Shown here piece after piece: positions 26,348-34,990 of a DNA stretch of 64,000 nt. The notes under the pieces are model-generated. The model saw only the letters and a program-made list of their open reading frames with translations. It searched no databases and was not told the DNA's origin. The translations under genes were made by a program, and so were the position numbers. The DNA is from Cupriavidus consociatus (GTDB taxonomy: Bacteria; Pseudomonadota; Gammaproteobacteria; Burkholderiales; Burkholderiaceae), in NCBI RefSeq assembly GCF_017814975.1, contig NZ_JAGIQA010000026.1, forward strand, positions 61,467 through 125,466, read 5' to 3'. How positions within the stretch are numbered: position 1 is the stretch's first letter; the number at the start of each line of letters is the position of its first letter.

Positions 26348-27382
26348 ATGAAGGAAAGCGACCGCAAGCGCATCCTGGTCACGGGCGGCGCGGGGTTCCT
26401 AGGCTCGCACCTGTGCGAACGGCTGGTGCGGGCCGGGCAGGACGTGCTGTGCGTGGACAACTTCTATACCGGCACCAAGGAGAACATCGCGCACCTGCTG
26501 GGCCGGCCGAACTTCGAGCTGCTGCGCCACGACATTACCTTTCCGCTGTACGTCGAAGTCGACGAGATCTACAACCTCGCCTGCCCGGCCTCGCCGGTGC
26601 ATTACCAGCACGACCCCGTGCAAACCACCAAAACCAGCGTCAACGGCGCGATCAACATGCTGGGGCTGGCCAAGCGGCTCAAGGCGCGCATCCTGCAGGC
26701 ATCGACCAGCGAAGTCTATGGCGACCCCGAGATGCATCCGCAGCAGGAGGGGTACTGGGGCCACGTCAATCCCATCGGCATCCGCTCCTGCTATGACGAA
26801 GGCAAGCGCTGCGCCGAGACCCTCTTCATGGATTACCACCGGCAGCACCGGCTCGATGTCCGGATCGCGCGCATTTTCAACACGTATGGGCCGCGCATGC
26901 ATCCCGCGGACGGCCGCGTGGTGTCGAACTTCATCACCCAGGCATTGGCCGGCCAGCCGCTGACTGTCTATGGCGACGGCGCGCAGACGCGCGCCTTCTG
27001 CTACGTCGACGACCTGGTGGACGCGCTGGTGCGGCTGATGGAAGCGCCCGCTTCCGGCATGCCGGTCAACCTCGGCAATCCGCGCGAGACGACTATGCTG
27101 GAGATTGCGCAGGAAGTGCTGCGCGCCACCGGCTCGCATTCGCCGGTCGAGATGCGCCCCCTGCCCGCCGACGACCCGCACCAGCGCTGCCCCGATATCT
27201 CGCTGGCGCGAAGCCTGCTGGGCTGGGAGCCGCGCACGTCGCTTGAGGAAGGCCTGCGCCACACGGTCGACTACTTCTCCGCGCGGCTCGCGGCACAAGC
27301 GCATGCGCGGGGCGCGCCGGGCAACGTGGTGCCGGTATCCGCCACGGCACGCGAAGCCCGCGCCGTGGTGCTCAACAAGTAG
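26348..27382 (+). CDS. NAD-dependent epimerase/dehydratase, UDP-glucuronate decarboxylase (UDP-xylose synthase)-like
   Basis: 344 residues from MKESDRKRILVTGG with Shine-Dalgarno AAAGGAGACAGAG. Extended SDR with VTGGAGFLGSHL, catalytic ASTSEVYGDP, and YDEGK (Y-x3-K). The segment RMHPADGRVVSNFI and overall length match UXS, which converts UDP-glucuronate to UDP-xylose. The frame running upstream through the GT4 gene is not real protein. It lies 23 bp after GT4, so a pentose donor for the same pathway is likely. Confidence 0.9.
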   Translation: MKESDRKRILVTGGAGFLGSHLCERLVRAGQDVLCVDNFYTGTKENIAHLLGRPNFELLRHDITFPLYVEVDEIYNLACPASPVHYQHDPVQTTKTSVNGAINMLGLAKRLKARILQASTSEVYGDPEMHPQQEGYWGHVNPIGIRSCYDEGKRCAETLFMDYHRQHRLDVRIARIFNTYGPRMHPADGRVVSNFITQALAGQPLTVYGDGAQTRAFCYVDDLVDALVRLMEAPASGMPVNLGNPRETTMLEIAQEVLRATGSHSPVEMRPLPADDPHQRCPDISLARSLLGWEPRTSLEEGLRHTVDYFSARLAAQAHARGAPGNVVPVSATAREARAVVLNK

Positions 27383-27425
27383 CGCGCGACACGAACCTGC
27401 CAGTGGCAATGGCAAGGGTGATTCG

Positions 27426-28181
27426 ATGGTGACTGACATAGCCGCCCCGGTGACGGTGATTTCACCGCACCTGGACGATGCGGTGTTCAGCTGCGGCGGC
27501 CTGATCGCCGCGGCACGCGGCGCGCGCGTGGTGACGGTCTTCGCCGGCGTCCCGCCCGCCGGCGTGCCGGCACCGGACTGGGACCGCGCCGCGGGCTTCG
27601 ACAGCGCCGAGCAGGCGGTGCGCGCGCGCCGGCGCGAGGACAACCGCGCGCTTGGCATGCTGGGCGCGCAGCCGGTCTGGCTCGATTTCTGGGACGGCCA
27701 GTACGGCCGCCGCCATACGCCGCGCGAGATCGCCGACAGCCTGCAGCACGTCCTGGTGACGCAGACCGACGGCATGGTGGCTGCGCCGCTCGGCCTGTTC
27801 CATTCCGATCATGTGCTGGCGCATGAAGCCTGCCGCATGCTGATGCAGGCGGCGCAGGTGCGCGCGGCGGCGTGGGCCGCGCTGCTGGTGCCCTCGCGAG
27901 CGCAGGCGGCATCGACGGCGCCGGTGCAGTGGCTGTACTACGAAGACGCGATCTACCGCCGCTTGCCCGGTGTGCTGCAGCAACGGCTGGCCGAATGCCT
28001 GCGCGCGGGGCTGCACGCGACCCCGGTCAACCTGCCGGTCAGCCAGCATCTCGCGCAGAAGAGCTATGCGGTCAATGCCTACCAGAGCCAGTTGCAGATG
28101 TTCGGCGAAGAGCAGCTATGCGACCTGTGCGCGCCGGAGCGCTACTGGTCGCTGTCCGCCGGCGAGCCTGCGCAAGGCTGA
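27426..28181 (+). CDS. PIG-L family deacetylase
   Basis: 251 residues from MVTDIAAPVTVISPHLDDA. The PIG-L/LmbE zinc motif is present as SPHLDDAVFSCGG with a later FHSDHV. Members remove N-acetyl groups from GlcNAc-linked or related substrates. The neighbours suggest a sugar substrate. It lies 43 bp after the UXS-like gene and 18 bp before the GT2 gene. Confidence 0.9.
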   Translation: MVTDIAAPVTVISPHLDDAVFSCGGLIAAARGARVVTVFAGVPPAGVPAPDWDRAAGFDSAEQAVRARRREDNRALGMLGAQPVWLDFWDGQYGRRHTPREIADSLQHVLVTQTDGMVAAPLGLFHSDHVLAHEACRMLMQAAQVRAAAWAALLVPSRAQAASTAPVQWLYYEDAIYRRLPGVLQQRLAECLRAGLHATPVNLPVSQHLAQKSYAVNAYQSQLQMFGEEQLCDLCAPERYWSLSAGEPAQG

Positions 28182-28199
28182 TCCAACTTGCCGATACCG

Positions 28200-29093
28200 A
28201 TGCCTGCTGACCAAGCCTTGCACGCCGCGCCGGCGCATGCCCCGTTCGACATCAGCGTGGTGGTGCTCACGCATAACCGGCGCGACACCGTGCGCCATGC
28301 GCTGCGCCAGCTCAGCACGCTGCCGGAGCGGCCGCCCATCGTGGTGGTCGACAACGCCTCCAGCGACGGCACCAGTGCGATGGTTCGTGACGAATTCCCG
28401 GATGCTACGTTGCTGCGCTGCCAGCGCAACCTCGGCGCCGCGGGGCGCAACCTGGGCGCGCAATGCGCGCGCACGCCCTTTGTCGCCTTCTGCGATGACG
28501 ACTGCTGGTGGACACCGGGCTCGCTCGCCACCGCCTGTGCCATGTTCCGTGACCATCCACGCGTGGCAGCGCTGACCGCGCGCATCCTCGTCGGCGAATG
28601 CGGACGCGAGGATCCGACCTGCGCGCGCATGGCCGACAGCCCGCTGCCGTCTGCCATGCTGCCGGGGCGCGCCATCCTTGGGCTGATGGCGGGCGCCACC
28701 GCGTTCCGCACTGAAGCATTCCGCCAGGCCGGCGGCTATCATCCGCGCTTCTTTATCGGTGGCGAAGAGACCCTGCTGGCGCTCGACCTCGCCGCCAGCG
28801 GCTGGCACCTGGTCTATGCGCCGCAACTGGTGGTGCACCACCATCCCAGCCCGCTGCGCGACGGCTGCCAGCGCCGCTCGCTGCTGGCGCGCAATGCGGT
28901 GTGGGCGGCCTGGCTGCGGCTGCCGTGGCGCGAGGCGCTGGAGGAAACGGCGGCGGAGCTGCCGGGCTTGCTGCGTTCGCAGGGGTGGCGTGGTATTGGG
29001 GAGGTGCTGAAGGGAATGCCGTGGGTAATGCGCGAGCGGCGGGTGATACCGGAGGAGTTGGCGGTGCTGAGGCGCAGGTTGCAGGGGCGGTGA
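28200..29093 (+). CDS. Glycosyltransferase family 2
   Basis: 297 residues from MPADQALHAAP; a TTG at 28188 would add four residues. GT-A features: FDISVVVLTHNRRDTV, VVVDNASSDGTS, and FCDDDCWW at the metal site. A C-terminal helical part with no clear transmembrane segment. Last gene of the plus-strand glycan block; it ends 6 bp from the convergent ABC-fusion gene. Confidence 0.9.
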   Translation: MPADQALHAAPAHAPFDISVVVLTHNRRDTVRHALRQLSTLPERPPIVVVDNASSDGTSAMVRDEFPDATLLRCQRNLGAAGRNLGAQCARTPFVAFCDDDCWWTPGSLATACAMFRDHPRVAALTARILVGECGREDPTCARMADSPLPSAMLPGRAILGLMAGATAFRTEAFRQAGGYHPRFFIGGEETLLALDLAASGWHLVYAPQLVVHHHPSPLRDGCQRRSLLARNAVWAAWLRLPWREALEETAAELPGLLRSQGWRGIGEVLKGMPWVMRERRVIPEELAVLRRRLQGR

Positions 29094-29099
29094 AAGCCC

Positions 29100-31793
29100 T
29101 CATCCAGGCTCCTGCTCTGCCCGCGTTGCCAGCGACCTCACCGCCGCCACCAGCTCGCCTATCCGCACCGGCTTCGACAGATGCAGCTGGAACCCCGCCA
29201 TCATTGCGCGCATGCGGTCCTGCGGCTCGGCATGGCCCGATAGCGCGATGGCCGTCATGCGCCGCCCAAGCGGAACCTGCATCTGCGCTTCCAGGCGGCG
29301 CACGCGCCGCAGCACGGTGTAGCCGTCTTCCTCGTCGAGCGCCAGGTCGCACAGCAGCGCCTGCGGCCACTCGGCCAGAGGCGTTGCCGCCAGCAACCCG
29401 ATCACTTCGTCGCCGCGCTCCTGCGCGATCGCGTGCGCGCCGTAGTCCTCGAGCGCGCCGCTCAGCACCTCGCGCGTGGTTTCGTCGTCGTCCAGCAGCA
29501 GCACGCGCAAGCCCTTGAGCGATTGCGTGTCGGGAACTTCGAGCGCCTCGGGCGTGCCGGGCGCCGGGGCGGGCCGCGGCTCCGGCTCCTGCACCGCGCG
29601 CATCGGCATCAGCAACTGGCACGCATGGGCGCCGGGATCGGCGGTCAACGTCACGCCGTGCTCGCCCAGCCATTCGCGCAGTCCCTCCACATCGTCCAGC
29701 GGCCCCTGCTGCGGCGACGCCGACACGCGCAGCCCGGCCTGCCCGTCATGCCGTTCCAGCCGCAGCTCCAGCCGCCCGCCCGGTTCCGTGGTGGCGATCA
29801 TCTGCTGGCAAAGCTCCCAGATCGCCTTCTGCAGCACGCCGGGATCGCCGGTCACGCGCAGCTCGGATTCGCTCTGCACCGTGAACAGGTTGACGTGGCG
29901 CTCGGCGATGGTTTCGCGCAGGCCATCGACCACGCTGGCCACCAGCGTCTCCAGCCGCACCGGCTGCAGCGCAAGGCGCCGCTCGGCGCGTTCCAGTTCG
30001 CGCTGCTGCTGCTGCAACTGCCACATCTGCGTGTAGATGCCGCCACGCGCCAGCAGCGTGGCATGCGAGCCCTGCTCGACGATGCGGCCGTGCTCCATCA
30101 CCAGGATCTGGTCGGCATCGACGATGGTAGAAAGCCGGTGTGCGATGATCAGCGCGGTACGGCCGCGCGCCACCGCCGACAGCTCCTGCTGGATCGCGCG
30201 TTCGGCGCGCGTGTCGAGCGCCGAGGTGGCCTCGTCGAACACCACCAGCGGCGGGCGCTTGAGCATCGCGCGCGCAATCGCCACGCGCTGACGCTCGCCC
30301 CCGGACAGGCGCACGCCGCGCTCGCCGACCTGCGTTTCGTAGCCGTCGGGCAGGCGGTCGATAAAGGCATCGAGCTGCGCCGCGCGCGCGGCCGCGACGA
30401 TATCGGCACGGCTCGCGCCCTCGCGGCCGTAGCCGATGTTGTAGGCGATGGTGTCGTTGAACAGGATGGTGTCCTGCGGCACGATGCCGATCATTTCGCG
30501 CAGGCTGCGCTGCGTGACCAGCCGCAGGTCCTGCCCGTCGATGCCGATGCTGCCGCTGTCGGGCTGGTACAGGCGGAACAGCAGCCGCGCCAGCGTCGAC
30601 TTGCCCGAGCCGCTGCCGCCGACCACCGCCACGGTCTGCCCCGCCTGCGCGCGGAAGCTGACGTCCCACAGCGTCTGGTGGCTGGGGTCGTAGCTGAAGT
30701 TGACGCGGTCGAACACGATTTCGCCGCGCGTTACGCGCAGCGGCCGCGCCGCCGGCGCATCGTCGTCCTCGCCGGGCTTGCCGCGCGCGTCGAGCAACGC
30801 GAACAGGCGCTCGACGTTGGTCATGGCGTCATTCGACTCGCGGAAGATAAAGCCCAGCGTATTGAGCGGCAGCACCACCTGGATGATGTAGGCATTGATC
30901 AGCACCAGGTCGCCCACCGACAGCGAGCCCTGGATCACGCGCTGCGTGGCCAGCAGCATCACCGCCGCCACACCCAGCGCGATGCATACGCTCTGGCCGA
31001 TATGCAGTGTCGACAGCGCGTACTGGTTCTCCACGCTGATGCCGACCCAGCGCTGCAATATGCCGGAAAGGCGGCGCGTCTCGAACGACTCGCGCGCGAA
31101 GAACTTGACCGTGTCGTAGTTGAGCAGGCTGTCGACCACCTTGCTGTTGGTGGTGGCCTCCACCGCATTGACCTTGCGCTGCACGCGCATGCGCCGCTGC
31201 GTGAAGTGCCAGGTAAAGGCCGAGTACAGCACGAACACGCCGAGGATGATCGCGGCGAACGCGCCGCCATAGGCGGCGATCATGATGGCCAGCACGGAGA
31301 CGATTTCCATCAGCGTCGGCACGATGGTGAAGACTGCCACGCCCAGCAGGAAGCCGATCGCCGCAGTGCCCTTCTCCAGGTCGCGGATCACGCTGCCGGT
31401 GGCCCGCCTGGCATGGAAGCGCGCACCGAGCGCATGCAGGTGCGCGAAGGTGCGCTCCATGAATGCTGCCACGGTGCTTTGCGTGACGTAGGCGAAGACC
31501 ACGTCGCGCAACTCGCCGAACGCATTGCCCATCAGCCGCAGGATGGCGTAGGCCAGCACCAGGAACACGGGCATGGTCACCAGCCCGAGCCGCGCGGCAT
31601 CGGTGCCGGCCGCGGCCGGCGTGACTTCGTCGACCACCAGCTTCAGCAGCAACGGCACCGCCACCGCGCAGGCCTTGGCCAGCAGCAGCAGCGATACCGC
31701 CACCACCACTCGCAGGCGGAAACGCCAGATCGCACGAAACAGCTCCGCGGCAATGCGGCGGCGGGACGGGGGCGCTATCGGTTGCTGTGGCAT
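29100..31793 (-). CDS. Atm1-type ABC exporter fused to degenerate histidine-kinase-like segment and receiver domain
   Basis: 897 residues from MPQQPIAPPSRRR. Domains: ABC transmembrane domain (about 20-320, with the Atm1-type NYDTVKFFARE), nucleotide-binding domain (about 345-590) with Walker A GGSGSGKST near 394, LSGGERQ near 494 and Walker B VVFDEATSALD near 518. Then a 150-residue segment (about 625-770) resembling a HATPase linker and N-box region, but without recognisable G boxes, so probably not ATP-active. Last a receiver (about 774-893) with DDD acids, phospho-acceptor D816 in LLCDLALDEEDGY, and Lys in LSKPV. Exported substrate unknown. Convergent with the glycan block; the frame running upstream to 31925 is not used. 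Confidence 0.9.
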   Translation of the reverse strand: MPQQPIAPPSRRRIAAELFRAIWRFRLRVVVAVSLLLLAKACAVAVPLLLKLVVDEVTPAAAGTDAARLGLVTMPVFLVLAYAILRLMGNAFGELRDVVFAYVTQSTVAAFMERTFAHLHALGARFHARRATGSVIRDLEKGTAAIGFLLGVAVFTIVPTLMEIVSVLAIMIAAYGGAFAAIILGVFVLYSAFTWHFTQRRMRVQRKVNAVEATTNSKVVDSLLNYDTVKFFARESFETRRLSGILQRWVGISVENQYALSTLHIGQSVCIALGVAAVMLLATQRVIQGSLSVGDLVLINAYIIQVVLPLNTLGFIFRESNDAMTNVERLFALLDARGKPGEDDDAPAARPLRVTRGEIVFDRVNFSYDPSHQTLWDVSFRAQAGQTVAVVGGSGSGKSTLARLLFRLYQPDSGSIGIDGQDLRLVTQRSLREMIGIVPQDTILFNDTIAYNIGYGREGASRADIVAAARAAQLDAFIDRLPDGYETQVGERGVRLSGGERQRVAIARAMLKRPPLVVFDEATSALDTRAERAIQQELSAVARGRTALIIAHRLSTIVDADQILVMEHGRIVEQGSHATLLARGGIYTQMWQLQQQQRELERAERRLALQPVRLETLVASVVDGLRETIAERHVNLFTVQSESELRVTGDPGVLQKAIWELCQQMIATTEPGGRLELRLERHDGQAGLRVSASPQQGPLDDVEGLREWLGEHGVTLTADPGAHACQLLMPMRAVQEPEPRPAPAPGTPEALEVPDTQSLKGLRVLLLDDDETTREVLSGALEDYGAHAIAQERGDEVIGLLAATPLAEWPQALLCDLALDEEDGYTVLRRVRRLEAQMQVPLGRRMTAIALSGHAEPQDRMRAMMAGFQLHLSKPVRIGELVAAVRSLATRAEQEPG

Positions 31794-31968
31794 GCGTGAC
31801 TGGAATCTGCATTCGGTGCCGCAGGTGGCACGGCGGCGGGATCGGCCGCCTCGGGGTGTTGGGGCGAGGCAAATTCCGTACCGTGCGTCGCGCCAGCGGC
31901 GCATGGCGCGGAAACTGCTGCGCACCGGCTAGCGGGGCCATGCGTCCCGGCCCCCAGACATCGATGCC

Positions 31969-32574
31969 ATGCCCGAGCGCAAGAAGCCGCCAGTCAGCCG
32001 AGCCGAACTGAATGAATGCCGGCGTTGCCCGCTATGGCGCAACGCCACGCAGGGCGTGCCCGGCGCCGGCGCGTCGCACGCGCGCATCATGCTGGTGGGC
32101 GAACAGCCCGGCTCGCAGGAAGACCTGCAAGGCTCGCCGTTCGTCGGCCCCGCGGGACACCTGCTGGATGATGCGCTGGAGCGGGCCGGACTGGACCGCG
32201 ACAAGCTGTTCATGACCAATGCGGTCAAGCATTTCAAGTTCGAGTTGCGCGGCAAGCGGCGGCTGCACAAGTCGCCGGGCCAGCTGGAGATCGAAGCCTG
32301 CCACCTTTGGCTCGAGCGCGAGCTCAAGCAGGTGGATCCGACGGTCATCGTCGCGCTGGGGGCGACCGCCGCACGCGCGGTGCTGGGCCGCAAGAGCGTG
32401 ACGCTGGGCACGATGATGGATACACCGGTCGAGCACGAGGGCCGGCTCGTCATCGCCACCTATCATCCGTCGTTCGCGCTGCGCCAGCGTTCCGACGACG
32501 CGCGTGCGGCTGCGTTCGATCGCATCGTGCGCAGCCTGCGCGCCGCCGCGCGGCTGGCGCGCGGCGAACGCTAG
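31969..32574 (+). CDS. udgX: UdgX-type uracil-DNA glycosylase
   Basis: 201 residues. Belongs to the family 4/5/X uracil-DNA glycosylases: motif I GEQPGSQED (44-52), motif II HPS (166-168). The loop KRRLH (96-100) is the UdgX signature; in Mycobacterium smegmatis UdgX the loop His forms a covalent bond with uracil-containing DNA, so H100 is the likely counterpart. Iron-sulfur Cys are at C17, C20 and C111; the position of the other family-4 Cys is H88 in NAVKHFKF. Divergent from the ABC fusion. Confidence 0.88.
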   Translation: MPERKKPPVSRAELNECRRCPLWRNATQGVPGAGASHARIMLVGEQPGSQEDLQGSPFVGPAGHLLDDALERAGLDRDKLFMTNAVKHFKFELRGKRRLHKSPGQLEIEACHLWLERELKQVDPTVIVALGATAARAVLGRKSVTLGTMMDTPVEHEGRLVIATYHPSFALRQRSDDARAAAFDRIVRSLRAAARLARGER

Positions 32575-32580
32575 CCAGAC

Positions 32581-32874
32581 TCAGGAACGGTTCACCGTGG
32601 GCGGTGCATCGGGATCGCGGCTGCCCGGGTCGTGCAGGTCGCGCTTGCCTACGCCCGGCGGAAACTCGCCGCGGCCTGGCTTTTCTTCACTTTGCGGCGC
32701 GGGTCGGTCCGCAGGCCCGTTCTTTCGATGCGAAGCCGCATGCTCCCACTCCGCAGCGGCCCGTTCGCGCGCGCGCTGGTTTTCCGCCGCGTTTTCCTGC
32801 AGTTCGCGGTCATCCAGTCCCTGGCGCTTGTCGAGCGACGGATTGCCCGACGTGTCGTGCTTGCTTTGCTTCAT
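32581..32874 (-). CDS. Small hydrophilic hypothetical protein (97 aa)
   Basis: Begins MKQSKHDTSGNPSLDKRQ after a strong AGGAGGTGCC Shine-Dalgarno, so the gene is credible. Highly charged, Pro-rich and without hydrophobic segments, so probably disordered. Convergent with udgX, 6 bp apart. No family recognised. Confidence 0.65.
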   Translation of the reverse strand: MKQSKHDTSGNPSLDKRQGLDDRELQENAAENQRARERAAAEWEHAASHRKNGPADRPAPQSEEKPGRGEFPPGVGKRDLHDPGSRDPDAPPTVNRS

Positions 32875-33134
32875 GGCACCTCCTGAGGCATCGGCCGCGG
32901 CGCGGCCATTTCAGTACGGCGCGCAACTTTCATTCCACCGCGGCCTTGCTGCGGCGGGGCGGACACATGCCCGGCGGCACCAGATGCCGCAGGTGACGCC
33001 TGTAAGAACCGCCAGTGCTTGTAGAAAGTGCGATGCAAGGACCGGCCTCGGTTGACGCGGGCCGCTGCTGTGTCCGTGGCCCGGCAAATGCTTTGCGCAA
33101 CAACAGCAGGAAACCATCACGTCAGGAGAGATCC

Positions 33135-33557
33135 ATGCGCATCCGCATCGTGTCCGCTTTGATGTCCGCTTTTGCCTCCACTTCCCGCTTTGCCGCGGCC
33201 GCGGCGCTGCTCTCGCTACTGGCTGGCGGCGCGCTGGCCCAGAAGGCAGACAGCACCGGTGTGCGCACCGACAAGGGGCCCATGGGCAGCCAGACCATTC
33301 CGCCGCCGGGCGCCGCGGTGGCGCCATCAAGCACGCCGGGTGCCACACCGACCAATCCAGGCGGGCTCGCGCGCGAGCTGGGCGACGTGCCGAAGGAACC
33401 GCATACGGCTGGCGGCCTGCCTGGCCGCGACAGACCCAAGCCGGCGTCGGAAAGCGCCGGCAAGGCCGACCGCGATGGCTTGCACGGCAAGCCGCGCACC
33501 GGCAGCGGCGGCGCCAGCATCGACCAGACCCGCGTGCCCGATGCCAAGGGACGCTGA
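33135..33557 (+). CDS. Secreted hypothetical protein (140 aa)
   Basis: Begins MRIRIVSALMSAFAS with a Sec signal peptide (hydrophobic AAAALLSLLAGGALAQ, predicted cleavage after ALA near 35). The mature part is Gly/Pro/Lys-rich and low in complexity, so probably disordered. Shine-Dalgarno GGAGAG. It lies 8 bp before the DUF4142 gene, suggesting one transcript. No family recognised. Confidence 0.65.
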   Translation: MRIRIVSALMSAFASTSRFAAAAALLSLLAGGALAQKADSTGVRTDKGPMGSQTIPPPGAAVAPSSTPGATPTNPGGLARELGDVPKEPHTAGGLPGRDRPKPASESAGKADRDGLHGKPRTGSGGASIDQTRVPDAKGR

Positions 33558-33565
33558 CATCGATC

Positions 33566-34111
33566 ATGAAGCGACTGGTCCACAAGACGGTTTTGGCGGC
33601 GATAGCGCTGCTCCTTGCCACCACCGGCGCCTTTGCGGCGCCGTTGTCGGACAAGCCAGGCACCGCGATGGCACCGAACAAAGACGCGCTGTTCCTGCGC
33701 GACGCGGCCGAGGCGAGCGCGCTCGAGATCGCGGCCAGCAAGCTGGCGCAGACCCGCGCCAGCGGCGAAGCGGTCAAGACCTTCGCCGCGCAGATGATCC
33801 GCGACCACCAGGCGGCGGACGAAAAGATGCGCCAGCTGGCGAGAAGGCTCGGCATTCAGCTGCCGGCGTCGCCGCCAGAGGTAAAGAAGCAGCAGCTGGA
33901 AGACCTCGGCAAGCTCAGCGGCGGCGCGTTCGACAGCGCTTACGCGCGGCAGATCGGCGTCGATGCCCATCAGGAGGCGGTGGCGCTGTTCCGCAAGGCC
34001 GCCGACGAGGCCAAGGATGACAGCGTCAAGGCATTCGCGCGGCAGACGCTGCCGACGCTGAATCACCACCTCGAGATGGCGCGGCAGCTGGCACCGCAGG
34101 CACAGCAGTGA
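33566..34111 (+). CDS. DUF4142 periplasmic protein
   Basis: 181 residues with a Sec signal (AAIALLLATTGAFAAP). The mature part is a helical bundle with ferritin-like DUF4142 features: DAAEASALEIAASKLAQ, MIRDHQAADEKM and HQEAVALFRKAA. Function of the family is unknown; members are often stress-related. It ends 58 bp before a bidirectional terminator shared with sodB. Confidence 0.88.
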   Translation: MKRLVHKTVLAAIALLLATTGAFAAPLSDKPGTAMAPNKDALFLRDAAEASALEIAASKLAQTRASGEAVKTFAAQMIRDHQAADEKMRQLARRLGIQLPASPPEVKKQQLEDLGKLSGGAFDSAYARQIGVDAHQEAVALFRKAADEAKDDSVKAFARQTLPTLNHHLEMARQLAPQAQQ

Positions 34112-34169
34112 GCAGCACAAACGCAGACGCGCACGGCGACCGAGATTGGCAGAGTCGGGACGCCAAGCA

Positions 34170-34196
34170 AAAAGCCCCGGAATTTCCGGGGCTTTT
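34170..34196. terminator. Bidirectional rho-independent terminator between DUF4142 and sodB
   Basis: Perfect 13-bp arms AAAAGCCCCGGAA and TTCCGGGGCTTTT around a single T at 34183. A-runs and T-runs flank the GC stem on both sides, so it can end transcription from either direction. Confidence 0.85.
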
Positions 34197-34220
34197 CGCT
34201 GATGCAACGCTGACCGGGGA

Positions 34221-34802
34221 TCAGCCAGCGAAGTTCTTGCCGGCGAAGTCCCAGTTCACGACGTTCCAGAATGCCTCGACGTACTTCGGACGGGCATTGC
34301 GGTAGTCGATGTAGTAGGCGTGTTCCCACACGTCGCAGGTCAGCAGCGGCTTGGCGTCGGTGGTCAGCGGCGTCGCGGCGTTGGAGGTGGACACCAGGTC
34401 CAGCGAGCCGTCGGCCTTCTTCACCAGCCAGGCCCAGCCCGAACCGAAGGTGCCGACGGCAACCTTGGTGAACTCTTCCTTGAACTTGTCGAACGAGCCC
34501 CACTTGGCGTTGATGGCGTCAGCCAGCGCGCCGGTCGGCTGGCCGCCGCCGTTGGGCTTCAGCGAATCCCAGTAGAAGGTGTGGTTCCACACCTGGGCAG
34601 CGTTGTTGAAGATGCCGCCCGACGACTTCTTGACGATCTCTTCCAGGGTCGCGTTCTCGAACTCGGTGCCCTTGATGAGGTTGTTCAGGTTGGTGACGTA
34701 GGTCTGGTGGTGCTTGTCATGATGGAACTCCAGCGTCTCCTTGGAGATGTGCGGAGCCAGGGCATCATGCGCGTACGGAAGCGGGGGGAGCTTGTGTTCC
34801 AT
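34221..34802 (-). CDS. sodB: Superoxide dismutase [Fe] SodB
   Basis: 193 residues, the standard FeSOD length. Metal ligands are H27 in FHHDKHHQTYV, H74 in WNHTFYWDS, D157 and H161 in CDVWEHAYYIDY. It turns superoxide to O2 and H2O2 in the cytosol. Single gene with its own promoter region; the terminator at 34170 lies directly after it. Confidence 0.97.
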   Translation of the reverse strand: MEHKLPPLPYAHDALAPHISKETLEFHHDKHHQTYVTNLNNLIKGTEFENATLEEIVKKSSGGIFNNAAQVWNHTFYWDSLKPNGGGQPTGALADAINAKWGSFDKFKEEFTKVAVGTFGSGWAWLVKKADGSLDLVSTSNAATPLTTDAKPLLTCDVWEHAYYIDYRNARPKYVEAFWNVVNWDFAGKNFAG

Positions 34803-34990
34803 TGTTCTGTCTCTGTGGGTTGGGGTTGTAGGGTCCGGAATTGCGGATTGTAGGGGACTTGGAATACCCGCGCAAACCGCAGGCCTATGCCCCCTGCTCC
34901 GATGTTAGTTTGTCCGGAGGCGGGTTTCCGGGGGTTTTACTGACCCTTTCCCGGGCGCGGATCGGACCCGTTGCGGACATGCCGAGCAGC

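Noticed and set aside
25565..27382. Apparent fusion of a GT region to the UXS-like protein
   Set aside because: The upstream part is in another frame of the GT4 gene; the UXS-like gene has its own strong Shine-Dalgarno and ATG at 26348.
29433..31799. 788-codon open frame opposite the ABC-fusion gene
   Set aside because: Antisense shadow with no recognisable domain; the ABC motifs on the other strand are clear.
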